Part shown: positions 1 to 11,455 of the stretch, in pieces
How positions within the stretch are numbered: position 1 is the first letter of the stretch
Layout: each line of letters opens with the position of its first letter
From: Echinarachnius parma
Lineage: Eukaryota > Echinodermata > Echinoidea > Clypeasteroida > Echinarachniidae
Length of the DNA: 64,000 bases
Assembly: GCA_037951105.1 (NCBI GenBank)
Contig: JBAMJV010008203.1
Location: forward strand, 1-64,000
Reading direction: 5' to 3'
Notes under the pieces: model-generated
Seen by the model: the letters and a program-made list of their open reading frames with translations, nothing else
What the model was told of the DNA's origin: nothing
The model's database searches: none
Translations under genes and position numbers: made by a program

Positions 1-531
1 AAGTATGGTATACACATTACAAACATGTGTATAGCGAATTATATAACAAAACACTCGCTATAGCCCCTTTCTACTATCATGTTCACGTTCGCTAGTTATT
101 TTGGCCATACTTCGGGCAATTACTGATTACATTCGATCCTTACATTTATGTTATACAGCATTATCAAATGGGTATTGTAGACATGGTATACGTGTATGTG
201 GGACATTATGATGACCCTTGTAACGGAATACCGCCCAAACTCCGTCCTCTAATATCTCTCCTCTGTTCTCTGGTTATGTGTTCACATCTTACCCGAGGTA
301 TTGACCTCTGTATAAACAGAACGTTGTTTCTTTGTTGTGGGCATGGTCTTGTTAGCCACCAGCAGCGCATCCTTCACCACCCCGAGTCGAAGTTGGGCAG
401 CTAAGGGGGTTAAAAGGGTAATGGGCTATCGCCCCCATTCAGGTCATGAAGCTCACCCCTAAATGCGTGCCTTCATCACGTGGACAATAAAAACAGAATT
501 GAGAAATGCATACCACTCTTCTTTCTTTTTT

Positions 532-562
<31 letters not shown>

Positions 563-1453
563 TGGTAACATGCTACCTTCCCATCATGGATACCTAACCA
601 TCCACCACCCCTTCCCCTGGTTGGCCCTGGCTGCGCCCTAACCATCCACCACCCCTTCCCCTTGGTTGGCCCTGGCTGCGCCCGTGTCACGTGATATATT
701 CATTTCCTTGAGGAAGGTGAAGCAGCGGAGTGACAGAGCAGGTTTGTATGTATGACATAACTGTGCCTTGGTTTCTAGGAATAATTCATTTCATTCATGT
801 AGAAAATGTACGTTGTTTTTTTTTTTGCCTGCGACACGTGGTTTGGCGCGTGGATTGCATCCCTTCTATTACAGTTCCTGAGGAGGTGTGAGATCCTGTT
901 TCACCTCAAAAAATATATTTGTCCCATTTTAACCTTTATGAAAGCGGTGTTGGTTTCATGGGCATGATGGATTAGGGTCGGAACATCCCGCCATATACTT
1001 TTATTCCATTTTGAACTTCAGCTGTATTAATTTCCGCTCCCTGCTAATCCTCGGCAAGCTTCGATGTAATGGCCTATTTTTGCGATATCGATTTCACAGA
1101 GACAATCCTGGTTACAGAGGTACGCCATTAGTCAGCATACCTATCTACATTAGATGTTAACCTATCCGGGATACCAGTAGGTGGTGCTCAGTTATTCGGG
1201 CTTGCAGCTGTTGATAATGGTTACACACAGTATGCAGCAGTTATGTTTTGACAAGGTATCATCAATGATCTATATCTTTATAGTGTAATGATACGATAAA
1301 ACATACAGCACGAGTCATTGACGAGTTCCTGACAAGTTTGTTCCCCCTTTTTATAACGTTTTGTTGCTGCATGTAATGGCAGCACCATAAGGCCAAAACA
1401 AAAAATTGTTGGATTGGAGTAACAGGCAACCAAACATTAGGGTAGGTAGGTAG

Positions 1454-1484
<31 letters not shown>

Positions 1485-1736
1485 CAAGATTCGCACAAAT
1501 ACAAAAAACACACATATAACACACAAATAGCACCTATCGCAAAATTTTTGGGGGAATTTTTTTTATTTTTTTTTATTTTATTTTTTTATCAAAAAATAAT
1601 AAAAAATCCGAAAAAAACCTATAGGGTCGGGCGGGTTACGCCAATCCAACCATTTATTTTCATGGCCTAATGAGCAACTGTAGTCAGTGGCTATTGGAGG
1701 AAAAGACAACACGACTCGAGCTACGGGCAATGGTTG
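1..1736. other. No gene recognised; low-complexity tracts
   Basis: No open frame here resembles a known family. Visible structure is a T-run running into a G-run (526-562), a tandem duplication (595-683), a T-run at 1456-1484 and A/T-rich low complexity at 1540-1610. Confidence 0.6.
595..683. repeat. Two-copy 44-bp tandem duplication
   Basis: A 44-bp C-rich unit beginning TAACCATCCACCACC occurs twice back to back, with a one-base length difference in the C/T-rich middle. It produces a chance minus-strand open frame with a repeated peptide, which is not a gene. Confidence 0.85.
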
Positions 1737-2002
1737 GTTTCACAGTGTGGACCACAATGTTAAATTCGAGCTTTTTCAGTGTGAAAACCAACTTAAACTG
1801 TGAACACACTGTGAGAGCACTATCGCCACAGTGTGAAATTGACTGCGTTCAGTGTGTAAAAAGGTGCGCTCACAATGTGTATCTCAGCAATTTCACAGTA
1901 TGTTCACAGTGTGTTCACAGTGTGAGTTGGCTTTCACACTGTGAAAACACACGAATTTAACATTGTGATTCACTCTGTGGATGAGTGTGTTCTTTCCGGC
2001 AG
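1737..2002. mobile_element. CACAGTGTG-rich inverted-repeat element, copy 1
   Basis: The ends are inverted copies of each other: CACAATGTTAAATTCG near 1752 is matched by CGAATTTAACATTGTG near 1952. The interior is packed with CACAGTGTG and CACACTGTG words. A relative lies at 45873-46137 in the opposite orientation, and both share a flank reading CTTTCCGGCAG or its complement. It has no coding capacity and looks like a MITE of unknown superfamily. Confidence 0.7.
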
Positions 2003-2266
2003 GGAGGATGCAGGTCTTGGAGAGGGATACTTCTTTCAAGTTTCCAGGGGTAGGTTTGGAATTGGTGTAATGGAATTGTTTTGGGAGCCTTTGAACTTAC
2101 AACAAATACAATATTGTATATTGATGAACATGATGAAACGGCGTACTCAAGCCGTAATCCTCTTCAAGTATAGTCTGCCCACAGGCAGGTTTAAACTCAT
2201 CATAATCAAACTTCTCTCCTCAGTGATCTTTCTTTAAAATCTGCATATGGCCCTTGTGTCACTGAG

Positions 2267-2612
2267 TCAAGGAGGTATTACAGGTTTCAAAAGATTGCCA
2301 TGTCTAAGTATGTGCGCAAGCCATGATTGTTTCTTTTTATTATTTAAGGTACTAATTAGACATTTCTGTTCTCCTACTCTTCTCGACAACTCTTCATTTC
2401 GCACCCTATCTGTCCAACTAATCTTTAACTTTCTTCCCCAGCACCACATTTCACACGCTTCGAATCTTAGAATATCTGCCTTTATTAGGGTCCATGTCTC
2501 TGCTCAGTATAGGAGTATACTACACACAAGTGTCTTGACCATAATTTTCTTTACACTCAAGTTGAGGCCTCGTGTAAGAAGTTCTTTCCTTCTATTGAAT
2601 GCACTTTTGCCT
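2267..2612 (-). pseudogene. LINE reverse-transcriptase C-terminal remnant
   Basis: Read on the minus strand, this stretch encodes the typical C-terminal end of a non-LTR retrotransposon ORF2. An upstream frame carries RKELLTRGLNLSVKKIMVK followed by an ILLY-stop-AETWTL segment. It continues as a frame containing ISWTDRVRNEELSRRV and a WLAHILRHGNLLK segment. The premature stop and the lack of catalytic RT motifs mark it as a dead 5'-truncated fragment. It is of a different lineage from the three CR1-like LINEs in this window. Confidence 0.8.
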
Positions 2613-4022
2613 GTTTGATTCTGGTTCGAACTTGAGCTGAGCATCTTCCATCCTCACTCAATGTACTACATAATGTAGATATTTGAAGTTTTCACTTGTT
2701 CTAGAACCCTTTAACTGTAATGTTGACTTTGGTTCTTTATCTTCCTATACTTAGCCATAGTACCACATTATATTTGTCTGGGGGAGAGGGCTTCAACACC
2801 CCCCCCCCCCCCCCCCCCATGTAAGCTAAATAGGGGGGAAAACAGGCATGCCCAGAGTTTCAAATTGTTTTTTACAGGACTTATCTTGATAACTAAGAAA
2901 ATAATGTTTAAATATTATCACAAATGAGTAAGTGGGGCGGGGCGGTGATTTTGTTTGAACTAAGAACCCATTGCAGTCAGTCGTACGTGCTGAATAGCAT
3001 TTGTAGTGTTCTCCATGAAACGTGTCTTAAAAACAGTGTCCTTCAAACATTGCATCAACACGTTGGGGAGACGTTGTTCAATGCCCCCCCCCCCCCCCCC
3101 CCCCCAGTGTGAATATTCCTTCGAATTTGAAATGTTGTATGTTAGATCCATTATGCTTATTTGCCTTAATCGTGCTGTTTTGTCAAGTTGTTTACGTTGT
3201 TTCACAAACCTTGTTCACAATACACATTGTCCCCGTCTATTTGAATGCCAGTTCCGCCACCAGCGTTGACGATCGATAAACTGATAAAGGAGTTTGGATT
3301 GATTCAATTGTTTTTTTGTTTTTTTTTGTAAAGAAAAGTCAGAAGGCGAAAGTAAAGTCTAAACAACCTATTATTTTGCCAATGATTAAGTGATTTGATT
3401 CCCACTAACTCCTATGACATTATGTATCCTTTCACGTTTTTTTCATTTGTTTGCAATGGATATTGATAGCCTGGACAATCAGCTAATGGCAGCACCCAAC
3501 GAGATCCCGTACCGTTGATTATTGCAAATGAAACTTGATGCTTCTCGATCGTGCCGTGGGGACAGTCTTCATGAAATAGAAGGCGTCTAGAGGGTCTTCG
3601 AAGCGTTTGCTGGATATAATGATGCAAAATGAGCTCCTCTCTGCTCCCCTTACTCTTTGGCATGGAAATAATTGTGCTGTGGATGGGTATCGGAAGGTAG
3701 AACAACGATGTAACCAAATCAAATTAGATGAGGTCAAGATAGTGGCATGGTTAACACGCATGTAAAAGACGTTTGACAGCTCTCAATAGAATTTCACTGC
3801 AAGGCAAAATGAGTAGAAAAGGGAGCAGATTACAAAGCGTAAATCGTTTCTCTTCTACTTGCTCTGAAGATTGCATTCTAAAAGTACAACCAAATAGAAA
3901 AGGGTAATTTAGCTGATTGGTAAAACGGGACCCATGTTAAGAAAAATATTTGATCAGGTTGTTTATCAGCAATTTCATCAGTAAATATAAATAATTTGTA
4001 CTTGTATCTTATTTTTTGTTAG
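2613..4022. other. No gene recognised; two poly-C runs
   Basis: Poly-C runs lie at 2799-2818 and 3084-3105. Minus-strand open frames at 3412-3761 are short and lack a recognisable domain. No upstream receptor exon was found here. Confidence 0.5.
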
Positions 4023-4786
4023 AGTTCACTTGGATTGCCAGTGATGTTTGGGCGACCTCTACAACGATATCGAGCAAGGACTACGGTCTCCTAGGCAACG
4101 TATTGGGAGTGGTGTTGGAGACACACAAGATCCCAGGCTTTGTGCCATACCTGACCAGCCTCAACCCGACCCGACCAGAGTACCAGCACGACACGTGGCT
4201 TAGAGAGATCTGGGAGACGTCCTTCGAGTGCAACCTGTCCGACCCTGACCCCGATAAGAGGGCGCTGTGCGCTTCCTACAACCTGACGGACCTGGAGAGT
4301 GTCAGAGGTTACTCGCAGTCATTTAGTCTCTACCACGTCTACCTGGCGGTATACACCGCTGCGCACACACTGCGCAACATCGAGGAGTGCGTTGAACCAG
4401 GAGGCCTCCTTGCCGATGGAAGATGTCCCGATCCAGAGGACCTCGAGTCCTGGCAGCTCATCAACTATTTGAATCAGGTCAACTTCTCACACACCGGGAC
4501 GTCGTCCTCGTCGGCATCACCATTTCCATCCGCGGGCAACCTGTCGTCTCACCACACATTCAACAAGAATGGGGAGATGTCTGCCAACTTTTGTATCGTT
4601 CACTGGCAGAGGAAGGTTACTAGATCAGAAAACGATACGGGCCCAGTTATACCGCCTGCTGCTGACGATGCTGCCGGGGTGACCTTCAGGCAGATAGGAC
4701 TCTTCAATGTGCTGCCGAACGGGAAGGGTGTTCTTTCTCTGGACTCAGGCCACATAGACTGGAACAGAGAGATCAATGGAGGGCAG
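4023..4786 (+). CDS. Class C GPCR, ligand-binding domain exon (CaSR-like)
   Basis: The exon encodes the C-terminal half of the Venus-flytrap (ANF-receptor type) ligand-binding domain of a class C G-protein-coupled receptor. Residues near the start read FTWIASDVWATS, matching the TWIAS-WATS motif of calcium-sensing, taste and V2R receptors. Later come an IPGF segment, YHVYLAVYTAAHTLRNI and an ESWQLINYLNQVNF segment, then FNKNGEMSANFCIVHWQ, all in family order. It starts after a TTGTTAG acceptor with two bases of a split codon and ends at GGGCAG before GTAGGT in phase 0, which fits the next exon. A serine-rich insert of about 20 residues after NFSHTG is longer than usual. The ligand cannot be inferred. 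An extracellular position is expected from the family. The first part of the domain and the signal peptide are not visible. Confidence 0.88.
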
Positions 4787-7535
4787 GTAGGTACAACAAA
4801 ATAACATTAACCCCTTGCCTACTGGAACCTAGTGGGTTATGTACAAAGTATATGGGGACTTCAGAATCTAGAAGGGAACAGGTTAAAATGGTATTGTTCT
4901 TTTTAATCACCCTATTTACCACAATAACTGACACTTCACAAGAAAATACAATTTATTATTGATCATCTAGCTTTGAAGAAATTCCCCAAAGAGGGGTAAT
5001 GATAGAGAAAATCATCATCATTCAGTTTTCAATTACCTTATCTCATCTCACGAGCAGATGTGTTTTATAATTTATTTAGGAACTGACTAGCTTATATAAA
5101 GTCAATAATTTGTATGCGTTAAATGTCACGTCAATAACATGCTCCCGTTCAATACTCTGGAATCCCCATACACTTTGTTCATTGCCCACCAGGTTTCAGT
5201 AGGCAATTGGGGTTAAGGCTATGGAAAGCACAGTATCTTTTAGGCGGTGGTGTTGATGCCGTGGGGTCTTCGGATAATGATAACATTTACACCAGCGCGA
5301 CCTTTTAGGGTTGAAGTCGAGCGGGTATTGCCCTAACAAAGTCACACATGATCTGTTTCCCATGCGTGAATAATGACGCGTTGCAATGCACACATTAAAG
5401 ACCTAGGCGTTTGATCCTCCTCACTAAACCCGCAGTTACATCCAAACTCCAACGCGTTGTTGGTTCCACACTAAACATCATTGTTGGGTCCACCCTCCGA
5501 AACTAGAATTTGAACTCAATATCATCAGCATGAATCATTCTGCATATGTAACATGACTATATTTTTACAAATTGAAGTAGGCCTACTCCAAGTGCAATTG
5601 AGCACATAATGGTGGCGTCCATATACCTGCGTTTTAAAAGTCCTATAGGGTCACAGTCATATGCTATTAGTTGTACTTAAATACGGTGCTAATCTCCTGG
5701 TAGAGGACATTATAGTCCAGTACAAATTTTAAAAAAATCGTAGGTCACAGATGTGTTCAGCAACTGTGACCGACGAATTTGAATTGTAATCGACGAAAAT
5801 GTAATACATATCTTATACTGTTATATATGTCTGATCCATGTCTCGAGTACAACGTGTGCATGCTCTGATGGTGATTTATAAACCATAACCGAACCATGAC
5901 TACATATAATTACATGTAATTACATATTCTTCATTTACATGACTACATGTAATTACATGTCATTTACATGACTACATGTAATTACATATTCTTCATTTTT
6001 GAGATTTTTGTCCGTGACATACCTTTACAAATGTCGGCTTCACAATACCTTTGCAAGAATAAGTACAATATAGTTGTAATATTATGCTAAATCAGTTAAA
6101 CTCTTTTATTGACCGATAATATCTGATGGAGGGACGCATTCGTTTTTCATTCATAGAATCCAAATTATAAGGCTGTTCGATCTGATTTTTTTTGTGTGTG
6201 TTACATTCATCCCCATCCGCCAACTGGAAACTGTTCAGACGTTTTGTAAAAGAGGATCTGTCCCTTTAACCCTAATAAGGCCGGAGGGGCGGTATGGCCC
6301 CCGCCCCCTCCGCGATTTTTCCGATTGCTTGGGAACGCGTAAAGATGACGCCCCGCTGCTTTGTGACATTTTTTCCGAGTCTTGCGCATCTTTTAAAACA
6401 AAAATTTCGAAAACATAATTATGGATTTTCGATTTTTCGTGAAAAGAGATAAAACATTGATTTGTTGGTCTTGTTTTGGGGGTCAAAGTAGTTGAATTAT
6501 AGTAAGAAGTAAAATATAAAACAACAAACAATTGAAATACTTTATAAATAAAGAAATACATAAGAAATTATCAAAACAATAGAAACATAATAAATAACCT
6601 GCCTCTTCCGAATTTGTTTGTTCCAAATAGTTTAAAGAATATGGTAATTATCCAAAAAAAAGTATGATTAATGGGCAAAAAATAGAATTTGTATGGCCTT
6701 TTTATGCAAAAAGTACCATAAATACTATATGCAAATGAGTGAATTTGTCCAAAAATTGAAATTAGCATAGTATTCTATTCTATTTACTGAACATGCATGC
6801 ATAACTTTGCGGCGATCGTGCGTTCACGGCCAAGATCTAGAGGGGGAATAATGCCCCCCCCCCCCCCCCCCCCCACCCCGGCCGTAGAAAGACCTCAAAT
6901 AGCCCGGCCTTTTTATGGTTAACTTTTAGAAAACCTTTCGTGACGTCACGGAAATCCTTGAGCCAAAATATATAAGTATTCATGTTATCAAAAGTTGGGT
7001 GCTGTAGTTCGTTTATGAATCGAAAGGTCACAATAGCCACTATCGTGTAATTTTGCTCGCATTTATGCTAAATATAAATGAAAATCAAGGCTGGTGAAAT
7101 GCTCGGTGCGCTGTTCTAAAATAACCGTTATCATGGTTATAGGAAAGGGCCATTAAATAAGTGATTCCCTTTCTTTGTGAGGCCTATTCTTCGAGTATGT
7201 TGCTAAAAATGTTATGCTTCGTAATAAAGCAATTTAGAAGATGGATCGGTGGGTACCTGGAAGTCATCCTTGCCCTCATCCATTTCAGTCCATAAGGGCA
7301 AATCTTGTTAGGAATAAAGAAATACATAATGTGTTCCCCCAATAACATGTCGCCCCCCCCCCCCCCCAATTACCCCAAACCACGCTACGCCGATACATGG
7401 TGATTGAGTTATCTATTTTCGAGGCGCAAAATACCTGAAATAGTAATCTGACAATGGGCTAATAACACGTGTATTTCTGTGATCCGATATGTCCATTAAA
7501 GGAGAGGTTTCCCCACCACCTTTTTAAACTTTTGA
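4787..7535. other. First part of the receptor's 15.8-kb intron
   Basis: No exon is recognised. It holds a short ACATGTAATTACAT tandem block (5896-5995), a GC-rich patch at 6270-6370 and poly-C runs at 6854-6874 and 7353-7367. Confidence 0.6.
5896..5995. repeat. Tandem repeat of ACATGTAATTACAT words
   Basis: The words TACATGTAATTACATATTCTTC and CATTTACATGACTACATG alternate two to three times. The region is A/T-rich and has no coding potential. Confidence 0.75.
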
Positions 7536-8073
7536 TTAAAGTAGTACAGTTTTGGTAAGACTGAACTTTATTAACCAAAACCTGCACTTTAACATTACCA
7601 TCTAATAGACAACTCCACCATACTCGAAAGGTATACAAAATTACAAACGACTATTAAAAAGTCTATTATCATTCAAAAAGAGCCATTAAAACACAAGAGG
7701 GCGCTCTCTAAAAAGGCATTGGTTTCAACCATTTTTCATACAAAATTATGCATGTGATGTTTTGTTGAAATAATGATTAAATAGAGAGATCATCAACGAC
7801 TATTTAAAAACCGCTTTTGAACATTTTTTGAACAAGTGTAAGCATTTTTTTTTTTTTTTTTTTAAATCATCGAATAAATTTGGGGCAAAAATGTATTACG
7901 ATCGGATAATTTATTGATATTTCAGCCATTTCTGAACCGATTTTGACCAAATAAAGTTTATTCTGCCATTAAAATTGCATGTTCTTTCAAATTCGACTCT
8001 CAGTTTTTCATTACCTCATAAACAGATTGTGTTGTGCAGCGCCCTCTCTACCAAAACTGAACTACCCCTTTAA
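7536..8073 (+). mobile_element. TTAA-flanked MITE, copy 1
   Basis: It begins TTAAAGTAGTACAG and ends with a near-perfect inverse ending in CCCCTTTAA. The TTAA at each end and the ~25-bp terminal inverted repeats suggest a piggyBac-type non-autonomous element. An internal AGAGGGCGCT and its inverse near the 3' end are conserved in most copies. It has no ORF. Confidence 0.85.
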
Positions 8074-8666
8074 GTTATCTACCCATTCAAACAGAATTTC
8101 ATGCAAATTGGCCCCTCTGGAATCCCATTCGATGCGTAAAGCATTGAGGCTGCCATTGATTTTTATGAAACCCGGATTTGGAATTGCCCGCTCTAAAATG
8201 TGACATCAAACCCGAACAACTCTTTTTGTTGGCTCACGTTTTCTCTTTTGTTTGTGCACAAACACTGCAAGCTTCGACAGCTTACAAAAAGAGGCGGAAC
8301 TTATTTGTTCGGATTTGACGTAACATTTTAGCGCGAACAATTCAAAATCCGGGTTTCAATAATTATAATTGCAGCCTCCATGCAGTACGCGCTGAATGGG
8401 ATTAGCCCATACATCGAGTGACTTTGAATGATGCCCCTCCTTTACTCAGAGGGCAAACGTTGCCGTATTTGCATGAAATTATGTTTTAATATGACTGTAG
8501 ATACTTGATACTTGATGCAGTAATCCCTTGAAGCAGCTATATGAAGCTATACTGGGATGGTTTAAAGCTGGTGTGTCGTCAGGAGGTGACAGAAATTGTG
8601 AGAGAAAAAAAGAGAAAAAAAAGTAAATTGAAGGTGGGGAAAAATCACATGTTAAATGATGTTATA

Positions 8667-9530
8667 CCGTGCGTCCCAAAAAAACTATACACTTTTGAAA
8701 TGGCTGCCGAATAAAAAATGTATGATTCTGGGGGAAAAGTTGTATATGTATGGAAAGCTCATAAACTCAACTTTCATATGACACCAAAAGGTCCGAAAAT
8801 AATTCATGCTTGGGTGAGCACTGCTCACTTTTGTAAAGGGTATGAAAATTAGGTTGCGCAGGAATTAGCCTTCCAATTTGTGAGAGGTAAATCCTTTGGA
8901 GCTTACAAAATTGAGGGTGATATGATACATTCATGATCAATCAGTTTGGGTTTGCTGAGTGAATTTCATGGTTTATTAAACCAAACTTGTATGCATGAGT
9001 GAACAGGAATTGCATTTTTTATTGTAGCATTGTAACTTTCCCTGGTAGACTCAGTGGTGTGTTCATGGGAGTCAGGATGGGGTGATGGTACATGTTGTAA
9101 TTTCCATGTTACAAACTGTTATTTTTTACATCTGTGACTTTGAATAAAAACCTTCACCCCACATTTCAGTTATTGTAAGATTAGTTGAACATCTCATTGA
9201 TGTACGTAATAACCAGATGGGGATTATGTAAATTGATTATTCAAATACGGTTTGTTGAAAAAAGGAATGTCACAGATGTTGGCTACTTATTCTTCAGGTT
9301 ACCCATTGACCTGAAGAATAAGTAGCCGACATCTTGGACATTGACTGAGTTATTGATTAATTATGATTGATTTATTGAATGATTTAACTGATTGAAATAG
9401 CTGAATGGTGATCGAATGCTTGATTGATTAATTGATTGACCGATTGACTGATACATTGTTGATTAAGTGATTGATAGCTGAATGTTGATTGTCTAATGAA
9501 TTGTCAAGATATGCACAAGCACACCCAGGC

Positions 9531-9562
<32 letters not shown>

Positions 9563-10099
9563 GGGGGGGGGGGGGGGGGTGGGGGAGGTGCATACACGTC
9601 CTCTTGACCCTTATCCCATCTACCCAACAAAGTCCTACCCTACATTTCACCTCCCCTGCACCATGTACCATCACCCCGTCCTGACTCCCATGAACACACC
9701 ACTGAGTCTACCATGTAAAGTTACATTGCTATAATAACAAATGCAATTCCTGTTCACTCATGCATAAAATGTTAATCCCATAAACCACAAATTTCACTCA
9801 GCAAACCCAAACTCATCACAATTGATCATAAATTGGTCATATCATCCTCAATTCCGTAAGCTCCAAAGGATTTACCTCTCACAAATTGGAAGGCTAATTC
9901 ATGCGCAACATTATTTTCATACCCTTTACAAATGTGAGCAGTGCTCACCCAAGCATGAATTATTTTCGGACTTTTTGGTGTCATATGAAAGTTGAGTTTA
10001 TGAGCTTTCCATACATATAAAACTTTTCCCCCAGAATCATTCATTTTTTATTCGGCAGCCATTTAAAAAAAAGTGTATATTTTTTTTCGGGACGCACGG
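8667..10099. mobile_element. Large foldback element, TA-flanked
   Basis: The two arms are inverted copies of about 450 bp: 8667-9110 pairs with about 9655-10099. They end in CCGTGCGTCCC and its complement GGGACGCACGG and are flanked by TA on both sides, as for Tc1/mariner-type targets. A second, near-perfect hairpin sits in the middle (arms 9275-9299 and 9307-9333). The loop also holds an AG run and a G-run at 9534-9579. There is no transposase, so it is a non-autonomous element. Confidence 0.85.
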
Positions 10100-10395
10100 T
10101 ATATGGCTAAGTTTAATGAGCGAACATGGAAAGTGATATTCGCTAACTCAATGCCATAGGTTTGTACACAACTGAAATGATCCCCGGCATGTTTTCAAAT
10201 TAAATATAAATAATAGCAAAGAAAATAATTTATACAAATCCAATGCTGGTTTCTTACTTCTATTAGTACGAGTAAAACAATCAGGTGTGAAAGAATCACT
10301 AGAGTTAGAAGTGAGTTTGGTCGATTCACACAACGTTACTATATAGTCTCAGATCACTACACAAAGAGAGACGACAACGCAAATGTGTAGACGGG

Positions 10396-10813
10396 GTTGT
10401 GACTGTTTTAACATTATGTTAAAACAAATCTACAATTACCCCAAAACGGCACCATTATAGTAATAGAGACATGTGTAATGGTGTCGTTAGTTGATACAGC
10501 ATGTGATGATATGCCCCTCGCGTACCATTTAGGAAATTATCCTGTCATGCGAAGCATGAAATAAACATGAGGTGCGCCGCCCCACGGCCAACATTCTAAA
10601 TGGAGTTGTGACTGTTTTAACATTATGTTAAAACAAATCTACAATTACCCCAAAACGGCACCATTATAGTAATAGAGACATGTGTAATGGTGTCGTTAGT
10701 TGATACAGCATGTGATGATATGCCCCTCGCGTACCATTTAGGAAATTATCCTGTCATGCGAAGCATGAAATAAACATGAGGTGCGCCGCCCCACGGCCAA
10801 CATTCTAAATGGA
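10396..10813. repeat. Two identical 209-bp tandem copies
   Basis: Bases 10396-10604 and 10605-10813 appear identical by eye, each starting GTTGTGACTG and ending ATTCTAAATGGA. Each contains the palindrome GTTTTAACATTATGTTAAAAC near its start. Perfect identity implies a very recent duplication or an assembly duplication. Confidence 0.9.
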
Positions 10814-10908
10814 GAACATAAAACAAACAGAAGAATGATGAACACATAACTCAAATTGGAATTTATAATTAAAAGCAACGATGAATTATTAGCACATTTT
10901 CAGAAATG

Positions 10909-11119
10909 CACTCTAAAAACACCCGGGTCAGACTAACCGGAAAAGAGTCCGTTGGGGCCACACTCCATTCCGGGTCAAAACATGACTCGGAATGGGGACA
11001 GATGTGACCCCATTCCGGGTCTTCGTGACCCTATTCCGAGTCATTTTTTTACCCTGAACGGAGTGTGGCCCCAACGGACTCTTTTCCGGGTCAATTCTGA
11101 CCCGGGTGTTTTTAGAGTG
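10909..11119. mobile_element. Palindromic MITE with CACTCTAAAAACACCCGGG ends
   Basis: The left end CACTCTAAAAACACCCGGG is matched by the inverse CCCGGGTGTTTTTAGAGTG at the right end. Inner arms repeat CCGTTGGGGCCACACTCC and CATTCCGGGTC in inverted form. It is about 211 bp with no coding capacity. Confidence 0.85.
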
Positions 11120-11410
11120 TGTTCAGAGACTGAATTATGATGTAGAATAATAGGATGACAATAATTGCCTCTTCTACTAAATTCATTTCCGCTCAAATGG
11201 TTTTTCCATTTATCTGTTTTACATTACATCAATTAGTTACAATCACAATTAATTACAAACATGGAATATTGATCGCGCTATATACGCTTGTAAAACAAAT
11301 ACAGGTTGCTGAGTGTGGATTAATTAGTTCCCTCTTATAATCATCGACATCATCAATATCATAATCATCATCATCATCATCATCACCATCACCATCACCA
11401 TCACCATCAC

Positions 11411-11455
<45 letters not shown>

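Noticed and set aside
3412-3761. Minus-strand frames with a FYFMKTVPTA stretch resembling receptor ligand domains
   Set aside because: The stretch is short, on the opposite strand to the receptor, and the surrounding residues do not fit the family.
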